Shown here: positions 8,570 to 17,353 of the stretch, in pieces
How the letters are laid out: each line of letters starts with the position of its first letter
Numbering within the stretch: the stretch's first letter is position 1
From: Micromonospora_J zhanjiangensis
Lineage (GTDB): Bacteria; Actinomycetota; Actinomycetes; Mycobacteriales; Micromonosporaceae
DNA: 64,000 nucleotides
Direction: 5' to 3'
Assembly: GCF_042650605.1 (NCBI RefSeq)
Contig: NZ_JBHSBN010000015.1
Coordinates: 1-64,000, forward strand
Notes under the pieces: model-generated
Databases searched by the model: none
Told to the model about the DNA's origin: nothing
Seen by the model: the letters and a program-made list of their open reading frames with translations, nothing else
Position numbers and translations under genes: made by a program

Positions 8570-9724
8570 TCAGCCGGTGACGGCCGGCAATCCCCGACGG
8601 GCCGCGTCGAACAGCAGGCGTGCGGCCACGGTCGTCCCGTCGGTGCGGATCGTGCCGGCCACGGCGACCGCCCGTACGCGTGTCGCCGGGGCCAGGGCCG
8701 TGGCGAGCGCGGCCGACAGGGAGTCCACGGTCGGTGTCCGACCGTCGTGTGCCACGCCGACTCCCAGCTCGGCCACCCGGCTCGCGTAGTGCGGCTGATC
8801 CGCCACCTGGGGCACCACGACCTGGGGTACGCCGGCCAGGGTGGCGACGTGTGTCGTGCCCACGCCGCCGTGGTGCACGGCGGCGGCCACCCGGCCGAAC
8901 AACAGCCGCAGGTTCACCTCGCCGACGGCGAAACAGTCGTCGCGGTCGTCGGGCAGGGCCAGGCCGACGCGGCCGCGGGACAGGACCGCCCGCCGACCCT
9001 GGGCGCGAATCGCCTCGACGGCCACCCTCGCGACGTCGGCCGGAGCCGGCGCGCTGCCGAAGCCCACGTACACCGGTGGCGGCCCGGCCTCGAGAAAGGC
9101 CGTCAACCCCGCCGGAAGCGGCCGTTCGTCGGGCAGGATCCAGGCACCGGTCCGCACACCGTCGACGCCCGGTTGCGGCGGCGCCAGGACCGGATCGGCC
9201 GCCAGCCAGGGTCGATCGGTGTGGCAGTAGTCGACCACGTTCCGCACCGGCGGCAGGCCGATCAGGGCCCGCTGCCGGTTGAGTTCACCGCCGAACAGCC
9301 CGTCGGCGCTCTCGTTGAACGGGCCCCGCTCCTGCGGCGTCGGCAGGACGAACGGGGACGCGGCCGCGTAGAAGTAGGGGATGCCCAGCTTCTCCGCCAC
9401 CGACCGTACGGCGACCGCGCCGGAGATCAGGCCACTGGCCACCACCGCGTCGCATCCCCGCGCGGCCGTCGGGACCGCGTCGAACTGCGTGCGGATCTCC
9501 GCGAGCACGCCGTGGATCCCGGGCGGCCCGCCCAGCTCGCCCGCCTCCTCCCGCACCGCCCGGCCGATCGGCACCAGCGGCACGTCGACCTCGGCCAGCC
9601 GGTCGGCGAAGTCCGGCGGCGCGCACATCCGTACGTCCGCACCGAGGGTCCGCAACCGCACCGCCAGCGCCACCGGTGGTTCGACATCTCCGCGTGGTCC
9701 GTACGACCAGATCAGTACACGCAT
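8570..9724 (-). CDS. GT1-family glycosyltransferase, GtfA-like (GPA tailoring)
   Basis: A 384-residue GT-B enzyme of the vancomycin-type family. The N-terminus MRVLIWSYGPRGDVEP is the acceptor-side glycine-rich strand. The C-terminal donor site contains AAVHHGGVGTTHVA, which contacts the nucleotide diphosphate. The middle (GADGLFGG-like SADGLFGGELN, LPPVRNVVDY) groups it with the gene at 18631-19860 and with GtfA, which glycosylates beta-hydroxytyrosine 6. Sugar and site cannot be fixed by eye. The start is the ATG at 9724. A StrR-like operator lies upstream at 9848-9876. It is separated from the other four GT1 genes by the deoxysugar operon, which suggests a later tailoring role. Confidence 0.9.
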   Translation of the reverse strand: MRVLIWSYGPRGDVEPPVALAVRLRTLGADVRMCAPPDFADRLAEVDVPLVPIGRAVREEAGELGGPPGIHGVLAEIRTQFDAVPTAARGCDAVVASGLISGAVAVRSVAEKLGIPYFYAAASPFVLPTPQERGPFNESADGLFGGELNRQRALIGLPPVRNVVDYCHTDRPWLAADPVLAPPQPGVDGVRTGAWILPDERPLPAGLTAFLEAGPPPVYVGFGSAPAPADVARVAVEAIRAQGRRAVLSRGRVGLALPDDRDDCFAVGEVNLRLLFGRVAAAVHHGGVGTTHVATLAGVPQVVVPQVADQPHYASRVAELGVGVAHDGRTPTVDSLSAALATALAPATRVRAVAVAGTIRTDGTTVAARLLFDAARRGLPAVTG

Positions 9725-9847
9725 CTCACCCGCCGTTTCCCGGCCCGCAGGCAGCTCGGACGTGGTCCAACCATAGTGAAGTTGCTCAATGTCCAGGTCG
9801 GTGCCGGCGCACCGCGGACGACGCCGGCACCGGTACTCCGGGTGCTC

Positions 9848-9876
9848 GTCCAACCGACCGTATTGAGCGGCTGGAC
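9848..9876. promoter_or_regulatory. StrR/Bbr-like operator upstream of the 8570-9724 glycosyltransferase
   Basis: GTCCAA, 17 bases, then CTGGAC: a full match to the Bbr-type consensus and nearly the same spacer as the oxyA site (CCG, then TGAGCGG next to the right half). It lies in the 161-base gap between the methyltransferase stop and the glycosyltransferase start, so it probably drives glycosyltransferase, mannosyltransferase and perhaps exporter expression. Confidence 0.78.
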
Positions 9877-9885
9877 GCCGGATCC

Positions 9886-10599
9886 TCAGCCGGGCGTACG
9901 TGCCACGGCGAAGACGGACTGACCGAACGGCGGCCGCACGATCCGCTCGGCGGCCCTGGTGACCGGCAACACCAGCGTGTCGTACAGCTTGACCATCGGA
10001 CCCTCCTTCGGCGCCAGCTTGAAGATGCTGGTGGCGCCGTAGTAGCCGAGCAGCCCGAGGGCGTTGGCGTAGTGCAGCTTCTCGATCCGCAGGCCGGCCT
10101 CGGTCATGGCCTGGCGCATCGTCTTCTTCGTGTACCGACGGATGTGGCCGGTGGCGATGTCCACCGCGCTCATCGCGAACATGAACGCCGGCACGATCAC
10201 GATGACCCGGCCGCCGGGCCGGACCAGTCCGGCCATGCTGCGCAGCGCGCCGACATGGTCCTCGATGTGCTCGAGAACGTTGTACGAGACGGCGGCGCTG
10301 AACTCGCCGGTCGCCTCGGTGGTGGGCAGCAGCATCTTCCACACCTCGATGCCGGGCCGCCCGCCGAGGCGCTCCTCGAGCCGCTGGAGCCGGTCCGGGT
10401 CCGCTTCGGTCGCCGTGAACCGGGGAACGTGCTTGGCCCACTCGACCGCGTAGTCGCCCAGACCGCTGCCGATCTCGATCGGGTTGTCGCCCAGGTACGG
10501 CAGGGCCAGCTCGACGAACCACCGCCGGTGGTTCACGGCCGTCGCCAGGCCCTCGAGTACCTCGGACTGGATCCGCTGGTCTCCGTTGATGTCCGTCAT
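9886..10599 (-). CDS. class I SAM-dependent methyltransferase
   Basis: A 237-residue Rossmann-fold methyltransferase. Motif I is IEIGSGLGDY near residue 42, followed by an acidic strand end (TATEADP) and the YNVLEHIED loop typical of small-molecule methyltransferases. It is unlike the EvaC-type C-3 methyltransferases, which have a zinc-binding N-terminus and are about 400 residues. It is also unlike the N-methyltransferase MtfA. It follows the 2,3-dehydratase by 20 bases and ends the deoxysugar operon. Possible roles are sugar O- or N-methylation, or methyl ester formation at the peptide C-terminus as in ristocetin. The sequence does not decide. The start is the ATG at 10599, with AAGGGA upstream. 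Confidence 0.85.
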   Translation of the reverse strand: MTDINGDQRIQSEVLEGLATAVNHRRWFVELALPYLGDNPIEIGSGLGDYAVEWAKHVPRFTATEADPDRLQRLEERLGGRPGIEVWKMLLPTTEATGEFSAAVSYNVLEHIEDHVGALRSMAGLVRPGGRVIVIVPAFMFAMSAVDIATGHIRRYTKKTMRQAMTEAGLRIEKLHYANALGLLGYYGATSIFKLAPKEGPMVKLYDTLVLPVTRAAERIVRPPFGQSVFAVARTPG

Positions 10600-10619
10600 G
10601 TGGGTTCCCTTGTCGCCTC

Positions 10620-12008
10620 TCAGGGCAGCCGGGCCGCGCCGGCGTGCAGACAGGACAGCAACGTACGGGCCTGGACGTTGAGGTAGTGGCCGTGGCCGGC
10701 CAGGCCGCCGAGCTGGCCGGCGGTGGCCCACTGGAAGCCAGCCGGCGGCTGCAGCGCGACCTCGTCCCCGGTGACGTCGACCAGCAGGTAGCGACTCTCC
10801 GCGTTCAGGAACCGGCCACCCTCCTCGGAGTGCCGGGCCTCGTAGCGGATCCGCTCGGGCGGGGCCGCCAGCACCAGGTCCAGGAAGGGCGGACGCTCCG
10901 CCGCGGGCAGGTGCGCCGAGTTGGCCGGGTTGCACTGCACCGTGGGGGCCAGCTCAACCTTGTCCAGCAGGCCGGCCTCGGCCTTCGCCTGGACCAGCAG
11001 ATGCGGTACGCCGCCGATGTCCCGGACCAGGAACGCGGTGACGCCGGTCCCGGTCGGTTCGATCAGCGGCTGCGACCAGCTCGACACCTCCCGGCTGCTG
11101 GCCTCCACGGAGACGGCGACCAGCCGGAAGTAGCGGCCGTCGGGCCGGCGGATGCAGTACGCGTCGCGCTCCCAGCCGGCGACCGCCGCCAGCGGCTTGC
11201 ACTCGATCGTCGGGTCCCACCGGGACCGTTCGACGGTGAACCAGGACTGCAGCTCCGCGTCGCTGTGCAGGGCCCCCGGCTCGCCGGCGGCGATCGGCAG
11301 GCAGGCGATGACCGTCCGGCAGTCCATGTTCACCACGTTGTCCAGCCGCAGCAGCTCGCCGATCTGGCCCAGGGTGAGCCAGCAGAAGTCCGCCCGCGGC
11401 ACCACCTCGCCGGTCGCCTCGACAAGCATGTTGCGGTTGGACTTGCGGTAGAACCAGGAGCCGTGCTCGGACTGCAGCACGTCGATGTGCACCCGGCCGC
11501 GTCCCGGCCCGGTGAAGTGCTCCAGGTACGGGACTTCGGCACCACGGTGCACGCCCGTGTAGTTGCTGCGGGTGGCCTGCACGGTGGGCGACAGTTGCAG
11601 CTGATTGGGATTGCCCGGCTCCATCTTGGCCTGGAGCAGGAAATGCAGGACGCCGTCGAACTCTTTCACCAGGATGCCCAGGATCCCGTTCTCGGGTTGG
11701 CGGATGATCGGCTGCTCCCAGCTCGGGACGGTGCCCTCGCCGAGGGTGACGGACAGTCCTTCGACGCTGAAGAAGCGGCCGGTGTGGTGCACCAGGTTGC
11801 CCGTCCCCGGCGCGAACGACCAGCCGTCGAGTTCGTCGAACGCGATCCGGTCGACCGTGAAACGGTGCGCCCGGGCCCGGTCGGCGAGCCACCCCAGCAG
11901 ATCCGCGGTACGGATCATGTGACCCTCGTCGGTCTGCGCCGCCGAACGCCGCAGCCGGTGGGGCAGGGCGCCGTCGACGCGCTGGCGCAGGGCGACGGCC
12001 GCGGTCAC
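10620..12008 (-). CDS. evaA: NDP-hexose 2,3-dehydratase (EvaA-like)
   Basis: A 462-residue protein made of two tandem copies of the NDP-hexose 2,3-dehydratase domain. Each copy has a SW(E/S)QP, then LLxQAK, then SPTVQ/APTVQ string, around residues 95-150 and 310-365. The family removes the 2-hydroxyl of NDP-4-keto-6-deoxyglucose, the first committed step to 2,6-dideoxysugars such as vancosamine and ristosamine. The start is the GTG at 12008, which forms a GTGA overlap with the stop of the 4-ketoreductase gene, so the two are coupled. It is part of the aminotransferase, epimerase, ketoreductase, dehydratase, methyltransferase operon. Confidence 0.93.
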   Translation of the reverse strand: MTAAVALRQRVDGALPHRLRRSAAQTDEGHMIRTADLLGWLADRARAHRFTVDRIAFDELDGWSFAPGTGNLVHHTGRFFSVEGLSVTLGEGTVPSWEQPIIRQPENGILGILVKEFDGVLHFLLQAKMEPGNPNQLQLSPTVQATRSNYTGVHRGAEVPYLEHFTGPGRGRVHIDVLQSEHGSWFYRKSNRNMLVEATGEVVPRADFCWLTLGQIGELLRLDNVVNMDCRTVIACLPIAAGEPGALHSDAELQSWFTVERSRWDPTIECKPLAAVAGWERDAYCIRRPDGRYFRLVAVSVEASSREVSSWSQPLIEPTGTGVTAFLVRDIGGVPHLLVQAKAEAGLLDKVELAPTVQCNPANSAHLPAAERPPFLDLVLAAPPERIRYEARHSEEGGRFLNAESRYLLVDVTGDEVALQPPAGFQWATAGQLGGLAGHGHYLNVQARTLLSCLHAGAARLP

Positions 12009-12994
12009 GACGGCTCCATCGCGTCGACGCAGTGGACGACCGTACGGTGCAGCGCCTCGTCGAGTGGCACCTGCGGGCGCCAGCCGGTGACCGCGCGGAA
12101 CGCCGAGGAGTCGATGGTGACGCTCTGGAAGTCACCGGCCTCGGCGTGCGCGGGCGGCGGCACCGACACGACCTGCACCGGTGGCTTGCCGGTCTCCTCG
12201 GCGACCAGTTCGGCCACCCTGGTGAACACCTCGCCCAGCGGCGCCCCGTACCCGGAACCGAGCAACCAGGCACGGCCGGCCAGCTCCGCGACGTGATCGG
12301 CCGCGGCCACCAGGGCCCGGGCCACGTCGTCGACGTAGACCAGGTCGCGGCGCACCGTGCCGTCGTGCCACATGGTGATGTCCTGGCCGGCCACCGCGCG
12401 GCGCACCATCAGCGACACCACGCCCTTGTCCCGGGCGGTGGAGCGGGGGCCGGCGCCGAAGACCGTCGGCAGCCGGATCGAGGTTGCCCGGACGAGGCCC
12501 TGTTCGTGGGCGGCCAGCAGGGTCCGCTCGGCGGCCAGCTTCTGCCGGTCGTACTCCCCCGCCGGCCGGTCGGTCTCGGTACCGTCCAGGACCTCCCGGT
12601 CGGCCGGGCCGACCTGCGACGCCGCGCCGGTGAAGACGACGTGGACCGGCGGGTCGGACCGGCGTACGGCTTCGATCAGGTCGCGGACCAGGCCGACGGT
12701 GACCCGCTCGGCCGCCGAGTCGCCGTCGGCCACCCGCCAGGTGGTCGAGCCGGCGATGTACGCCACGGCATGGATCACGACGTCGGCGCCGGCCACGGCC
12801 TCGGCCAGCCGACCCGGCTCGCACAGGTCCACGGCCAGCACCTCGACCTCGGCGCGGGCGTCGTCGGGCACCGCCGCCGGGCGGCGGGACACCGCGCGCA
12901 CCCGGCCCGGACGGGCGGCCAGCTCGCGCAGTACGGCGGAGCCGACGAAGCCGCTGGCGCCGAGCAGCACGACCAGGGGTGATTTCACCGCCAC
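12005..12994 (-). CDS. evaE: NDP-hexose 4-ketoreductase (EvaE-like)
   Basis: A 329-residue extended SDR/epimerase-family protein. The N-terminal VVLLGASGFVGSAV is the NAD(P)-binding glycine motif, YDRQKLAAER is the active-site YxxxK, and RRDLVYVDDVARA follows. In glycopeptide sugar pathways the matching enzyme (EvaE) reduces the 4-keto group last and sets C-4 configuration. The start is chosen at the GTG 12994, seven bases after GGAGG. A second in-frame GTG at 12988 overlaps the epimerase stop as GTGA and is possible. The frame stays open to 13294 but that part lies inside the epimerase gene. Confidence 0.88.
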   Translation of the reverse strand: MAVKSPLVVLLGASGFVGSAVLRELAARPGRVRAVSRRPAAVPDDARAEVEVLAVDLCEPGRLAEAVAGADVVIHAVAYIAGSTTWRVADGDSAAERVTVGLVRDLIEAVRRSDPPVHVVFTGAASQVGPADREVLDGTETDRPAGEYDRQKLAAERTLLAAHEQGLVRATSIRLPTVFGAGPRSTARDKGVVSLMVRRAVAGQDITMWHDGTVRRDLVYVDDVARALVAAADHVAELAGRAWLLGSGYGAPLGEVFTRVAELVAEETGKPPVQVVSVPPPAHAEAGDFQSVTIDSSAFRAVTGWRPQVPLDEALHRTVVHCVDAMEPS

Positions 12995-13596
12995 AGCTTC
13001 GCCTCCACGTTCCGGCACAGCTCGTAGTCGTCCAACAGGCCCTGCTCGCGGGCCTGCGCCAGGGTCGGCGCCGCCGTGTCCCGCTCGGACTGCCGGATCG
13101 TCAGCCCCTGCGGTACGGGCAGCCCGATCCCGGGATCGAGCGGCGAGACCGCGCGCTCGTTGGCCGGGACGTAGCCCTCGGACATCAGGTACACGATCAC
13201 GGTGTCGTCCCGCAGCGACAGGAACGCGTGGCCGACGCCGACCGGGATGTAGAGGGCACGGCAGTTGTCGCCGCTGAGTTCCGTCATCTCCCACTGGCCG
13301 AAGGTGGGCGAGCCCACCCGCAGGTCGACGAGATAGTCCTGGACCTCGCCGTACGGGCAGTAGACGTACTTGGCCCGGCCGGGTGGGGTGGCCGTGTAGT
13401 GGATGCCCCGCAGCACGCCACGGGCCGACAGGTTGTGGCTCACGTCCCGGACGGGGAAGAGTGGCCGGTCGAGCGCCTCGGCGAAGGCGACCTCCTGGAA
13501 CGGCGACGCGAACAGTCCCCGACTGTCCGGGTACACCGTGGGTCGAAACTGGAAAGCGCCGTCAATCGCGGACGGCACGACGGTCACCGCGGCCAT
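12985..13596 (-). CDS. evaD: NDP-4-keto-6-deoxyhexose 3,5-epimerase (EvaD/RmlC-like)
   Basis: A 203-residue cupin of the dTDP-4-dehydrorhamnose 3,5-epimerase family. GVLRGIHYTATPPG carries the catalytic histidine region, YIPVGVGHAFLSL the second cupin strand and YLMSEGYVPANE the substrate loop. It converts the D-series 4-keto sugar to the L-series, as needed for L-vancosamine or L-ristosamine type sugars. The start is the ATG at 13596, eight bases after AAGGAG. It overlaps the following ketoreductase by a few bases. Confidence 0.93.
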   Translation of the reverse strand: MAAVTVVPSAIDGAFQFRPTVYPDSRGLFASPFQEVAFAEALDRPLFPVRDVSHNLSARGVLRGIHYTATPPGRAKYVYCPYGEVQDYLVDLRVGSPTFGQWEMTELSGDNCRALYIPVGVGHAFLSLRDDTVIVYLMSEGYVPANERAVSPLDPGIGLPVPQGLTIRQSERDTAAPTLAQAREQGLLDDYELCRNVEAKLWR

Positions 13597-13645
13597 GCGT
13601 TGTGCTCCTTCACTGCGAAGTCGTGGGTGCCGGAGGCGTCGGTGG

Positions 13646-14767
13646 TCACAGCGTCGCCAGGACGGAACGCAGCGCGTCGATGACGCGGTCCTGCACGTCC
13701 TCGGGCAGCGACGGGTACATCGGCAGCGAGAAGATCTCGCCGGCGAGTTCCTCGGTGACGGGCAGCGACCCGACCGGGTAGCCGAGGTCGGCGAAGCCGC
13801 TCATCGTGTGCACCGGCCACGGGTAGCTGATGTTCAGGGCGATGTCGTGGTCCTTGAGCGCCTCGATGATGTGGTCGCGGCGGGGATGGCGGACCACGTA
13901 CACGTAGTAGACGTGGGTGTTGCCGGGGTTGGTGGCGGGTAGCTGCAGCCCGCCCGGCCCGGTGAGGTCGCCGAGGCGTTCGGCGTACCGGCGGGCGACG
14001 GCGTTGCGGCCGGCGATGTAGTCGTCCAGGCGGCGCAGCTTGCGCCGCAGGATCTCGGCGTGGACCTCGTCGAGCCGGGAGTTGTGGCCCGGCGTGCGCA
14101 CGACGTAGTAGACCTTGTCCATGCCGTAGTAGCGCAGTTGCTTCAGGTTGCGGTCGACCTCTTCGTCGGAGGTCAACACCGCCCCGCCGTCACCGTACGC
14201 GCCGAGCACCTTGGTGGGATAGAAGGAGAACGCGGCGGCGTCACCCATGGTTCCGGCGAGCCGTCCGTGCCGGCGCGCCCCGTGCGCCTGGGCGCAGTCT
14301 TCGAGGATCTTGAGTCCGTGCCGCTCGGCCAGGCGGGTCAGCGGTGCCATGTCGACGCACTGGCCGTACAGGTGCACCGGGACGATCGCCCTGGTACGGG
14401 GGGTGATCGCCGCGGCGACCTGGTCGACGTCCATCAGGAAGTCGTCGGCGCGGACGTCGACGAAGACGGGTGTCGCACCGGCACCGACGACGGCGACCAC
14501 GGTCGGCGCCGCCGTGTTGGACACGGTGATGACCTCGTCGCCGGGGCCGATGCCCAGTGCCTCGAGGCCGAGCTTGACGGCGTTGGTCCCGTTGTCGACG
14601 CCGGTGCCGTAGGGCACCCCGTGGTACGCGGCGAACTCGGCCTCGAAGCCCCGGACGCTGTCCCCGAGCACCAACTGCCCGGAGCCGAAGACCTGCTGCA
14701 CCGCGTCGAGGATGTCGTCCTTCTCCTTCGCGTACTCCGGTAGGTAGTCCCATACACGAGTCGTCAC
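13646..14767 (-). CDS. evaB: PLP-dependent NDP-hexose 3-aminotransferase (EvaB-like)
   Basis: A 373-residue DegT/DnrJ/EryC1/StrS-family aminotransferase. The Schiff-base lysine is in FYPTKVLGAYGDGG, DCAQAHGAR is upstream of it and GVDNGTNAVKL contacts the cofactor phosphate. The N-terminus MTTRVWDYLPEY matches EvaB of the chloroeremomycin cluster as I recall it. It would install the 3-amino group on the 2-deoxy-3-keto sugar. The start is the GTG at 14767, with GGGGAG upstream; the open frame to 14803 adds residues with no family match. With the 2,3-dehydratase, epimerase and ketoreductase it covers every step to a 3-amino-2,3,6-trideoxy-L-hexose except C-methylation. Confidence 0.93.
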   Translation of the reverse strand: MTTRVWDYLPEYAKEKDDILDAVQQVFGSGQLVLGDSVRGFEAEFAAYHGVPYGTGVDNGTNAVKLGLEALGIGPGDEVITVSNTAAPTVVAVVGAGATPVFVDVRADDFLMDVDQVAAAITPRTRAIVPVHLYGQCVDMAPLTRLAERHGLKILEDCAQAHGARRHGRLAGTMGDAAAFSFYPTKVLGAYGDGGAVLTSDEEVDRNLKQLRYYGMDKVYYVVRTPGHNSRLDEVHAEILRRKLRRLDDYIAGRNAVARRYAERLGDLTGPGGLQLPATNPGNTHVYYVYVVRHPRRDHIIEALKDHDIALNISYPWPVHTMSGFADLGYPVGSLPVTEELAGEIFSLPMYPSLPEDVQDRVIDALRSVLATL

Positions 14768-14799
14768 TTGCCTGGCTCCCCATCGTCGAAGGGTGTGGT

Positions 14800-16020
14800 T
14801 CACACGGAAACGGACGGCTTCTCCCGGCTGACCGCGTCGAACAGCAGGTCCGCGGCCGCGTTCGTCCCGTCGGCCCGGACCGTGTCGGCCACGGCGGTGG
14901 CCCGCGCCCGGGTCCGTGGGTCCAGGGCGGTGGTGAGCGCGGCCGACAGGGACCCGGCGGTCGGGGTCGGACCGTCGGCCACCGCGCCGACGCCCAGTTC
15001 GGCCACCCGGGCGGCGAAGTACGGCTGGTCGGTGTACCGGGGTATCACCACCTGGGGGACGCCGGCCCGGGTGGCGACGTGCGCCGTGCCCGCGCTGCCG
15101 TGGTGGATGGCCGCGGCCACCCGGCCGAACAGCGCCTGCAGGTTGACCTCGTCGACGGCGAGGCAGTCGGTTCGGTCGTCGGGCGGGACGAGGTCGTCCC
15201 AGCCCCGGGAGAAGATCATTCGGTGGCCCTGGGCGCGGACCACCTCGACGGCCACCCGGGCCGCGTCACCGGTCTCGGACGTGCTGCCGAAGCCCACGTA
15301 CACCGGTGGCGGGCCGGCGGCCAGGAACGCCTCCAAGTCCGCCGGCAGGGGCCGCTGGTCGGGCAGGATCCACGCGCCGGTCTGCACCGCGTCGAGGCCC
15401 GGCGGCAGCGGCGCCAGCACCGGATCCGCCGCCAACCAGGGCCGGTCGGTGTAGCCGTACCGGAAGATGTCCGCCACCGGCGGCAACCCGATGGCCGCCC
15501 GCCGCCGGTTGACCGGATCACCGAACCGCTCACCGAAACGTTGACCGCGCTGCTCCCACAGCACCCGGTTGTCCGTCACGCCCGGGGTGAGTCGCTCATC
15601 CAACGGAGGCGTGTGGTGCGACGACGGCAGATAGACCGGGCTGTAGGCGGCGTAGAAGTAGGGGATGCCCAGCTTCTCGGCCACCGACCGCACCGCGACC
15701 GCGGCCGCCAGTTCGCCGGCCGCCACCACCGCGTCGCACCCCTCGGCGCCCGCCGGGACCTGGTCGAACTGCACGTCGATTGCCCCGGCGGCCATCCGTC
15801 GCTGGGTCTCGGGCGACGGTGGACCCATCCCGTCCCGCAGCATCATCCGCATCGCCCGACCGACCGGCACCAGCGGCACACCGACCTCGGTCAGCCGCTC
15901 CGCGAACGCCGGCGACGCGCACATCCGTACCTGGGCACCGAGGGTCCGCAACCGCACCGCCAACGCCACCAGTGGTTCGACGTCGCCGCGGCTTCCCGAG
16001 GTCGACAACAACACGCGCAT
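14800..16020 (-). CDS. GT1-family glycosyltransferase, GtfD-like copy 1
   Basis: A 406-residue GT-B enzyme. MRVLLSTSGSRGDVEPL opens the acceptor domain. The donor site has AAIHHGSAGTAHVATRAGVPQ, very like GtfD of vancomycin, which adds a second sugar onto the glucose at residue 4; the loop TPGVTDNRVLWEQRGQRFGE also fits GtfD. The start is the ATG at 16020, with AGGAG upstream. It is one of a near-identical pair with 16089-17309: about 500 bases in the middle are almost the same, and roughly 15341-15572 are identical apart from one base near the end. The two ends of the genes diverge, which points to gene conversion after duplication. Confidence 0.9.
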   Translation of the reverse strand: MRVLLSTSGSRGDVEPLVALAVRLRTLGAQVRMCASPAFAERLTEVGVPLVPVGRAMRMMLRDGMGPPSPETQRRMAAGAIDVQFDQVPAGAEGCDAVVAAGELAAAVAVRSVAEKLGIPYFYAAYSPVYLPSSHHTPPLDERLTPGVTDNRVLWEQRGQRFGERFGDPVNRRRAAIGLPPVADIFRYGYTDRPWLAADPVLAPLPPGLDAVQTGAWILPDQRPLPADLEAFLAAGPPPVYVGFGSTSETGDAARVAVEVVRAQGHRMIFSRGWDDLVPPDDRTDCLAVDEVNLQALFGRVAAAIHHGSAGTAHVATRAGVPQVVIPRYTDQPYFAARVAELGVGAVADGPTPTAGSLSAALTTALDPRTRARATAVADTVRADGTNAAADLLFDAVSREKPSVSV

Positions 16021-16088
16021 CTCGCATCTCCTGTTCCGGCGGGTTTCGGTCCGCCCGCCGAGTTGCTGGATCGTCGACTCGGTGTGGT

Positions 16089-17309
16089 TCACGCGAGGAC
16101 GAACGGCTCGTTCCGGCTGACCGCGTCGAGCAGCAGTCGGGCGGCCACCGTCGTCCCGTCGGAACGGATGGTGCCGGCCACGGCGGTGGCCCGCGCCCGG
16201 GTACGCGGGCTCAGTGCGGTGGTGAGCGCGGCCGACAGGGACCCGGCGGTCGGCGTCGGGCCGTCGACCGCCGCGCCGATGCCCAGTTCGGCCACCCGCC
16301 GGGCGAAGTACGGCTGGTCCGTGTACTGCGGTATCAGGACCTGGGGGGTGCCCGCCCGCGCGGCCGCGGTCGTGGTGCCCGCGCCGCCGTGATGGACGAC
16401 GGCGGCCACCCGCCCGAACAGCGCCTGCAGGTTGACCTCGTCGACGGCGAGGCAGTCGGCCCCGTCGTCGGGCGGGACGAGATCCGCCCAACCGCTGGAG
16501 AGGATCACCCGGTGGCCCTGGGCCCGGACCACCTCGACGGCCACCCGGGCGGTCGCACCGGTCTCGGAGGCGCTGCCGAAGCCCACGTACACCGGTGGCG
16601 GGCCGGCGGCCAGGAACGCCTCCAGCTCCGCCGGCAGGGGCCGCTGGTCGGGCAGGATCCACGCGCCGGTCTGCACCGCGTCGAGGCCCGGCGGCAGCGG
16701 CGCCAGCACCGGATCCGCCGCCAACCAGGGCCGGTCGGTGTAGCCGTACCGGAAGATGTCCGCCACCGGCGGCAACCCGATGGCCGCCCGCCGCCGGTTG
16801 ACCGGATCACCGAACCGCTCACCGAAACGTTGACCGCGCTGCTCCCACAGCACCCGGTTGTCGGTCACGCCCGGGGTGAGTCGCTCATCCAACGGGGGCA
16901 TGTGGTGCGACGACGGCAGATAGACCGGACTGTAGGCGGCGTAGAAGTAGGGAATGCCCAACTTCTCGGCCACCGACCGCACCGCGACCGCGGCGGACAA
17001 CTCCCCGGCCGCCACCACCGCGTCGCACCCCTCGGCGCCCGCCGGGACCTGGTCGAACTGCACGTCGACCGCCTCGGCCGTCATCCGTCGCCGGGTCTCG
17101 GGCGACAGCGGCGCCGACCCGTCCCGCAGCAACGCGCGCGTCCCGTGACCGATCCGCACCAGCGGCACACCGACCTCGGCCAGCCGCTCCGCGGCGAACG
17201 GCGGTGCGCACATCCGTACCCGGATGGCGAGATCCCGCAGCCGCACCGCCAGTGCCAGCAGCGACTCGACGTCGCCGCGGCTTCCCGAGGTCGACAACAA
17301 CACGCGCAT
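16089..17309 (-). CDS. GT1-family glycosyltransferase, GtfD-like copy 2
   Basis: A 406-residue GT-B enzyme of the same length as its downstream neighbour, with the same middle part. The donor-binding loop differs: AVVHHGGAGTTTAAARAGTPQ here against AAIHHGSAGTAHVATRAGVPQ in the other copy. The acceptor-side N-terminal region (about residues 25-90) also differs. So the two probably use different sugar donors and perhaps different acceptors while sharing a common core. The start is the ATG at 17309, with AGGAG upstream. The gap to the next gene is 68 bases. Together with 14800-16020 it could extend the oligosaccharide on residue 4. Confidence 0.9.
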   Translation of the reverse strand: MRVLLSTSGSRGDVESLLALAVRLRDLAIRVRMCAPPFAAERLAEVGVPLVRIGHGTRALLRDGSAPLSPETRRRMTAEAVDVQFDQVPAGAEGCDAVVAAGELSAAVAVRSVAEKLGIPYFYAAYSPVYLPSSHHMPPLDERLTPGVTDNRVLWEQRGQRFGERFGDPVNRRRAAIGLPPVADIFRYGYTDRPWLAADPVLAPLPPGLDAVQTGAWILPDQRPLPAELEAFLAAGPPPVYVGFGSASETGATARVAVEVVRAQGHRVILSSGWADLVPPDDGADCLAVDEVNLQALFGRVAAVVHHGGAGTTTAAARAGTPQVLIPQYTDQPYFARRVAELGIGAAVDGPTPTAGSLSAALTTALSPRTRARATAVAGTIRSDGTTVAARLLLDAVSRNEPFVLA

Positions 17310-17353
17310 CTCGCATCTCCTGTTCCGGTGGCCCATCCCGCCGCGGACGCCGT

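Noticed and set aside
9765..9793. GTCCAA half-site 41 bases before the 8570-9724 glycosyltransferase
   Set aside because: At the 17-base spacing the right half reads AATGTC, not YTGGAC; the full site at 9848 explains control better.
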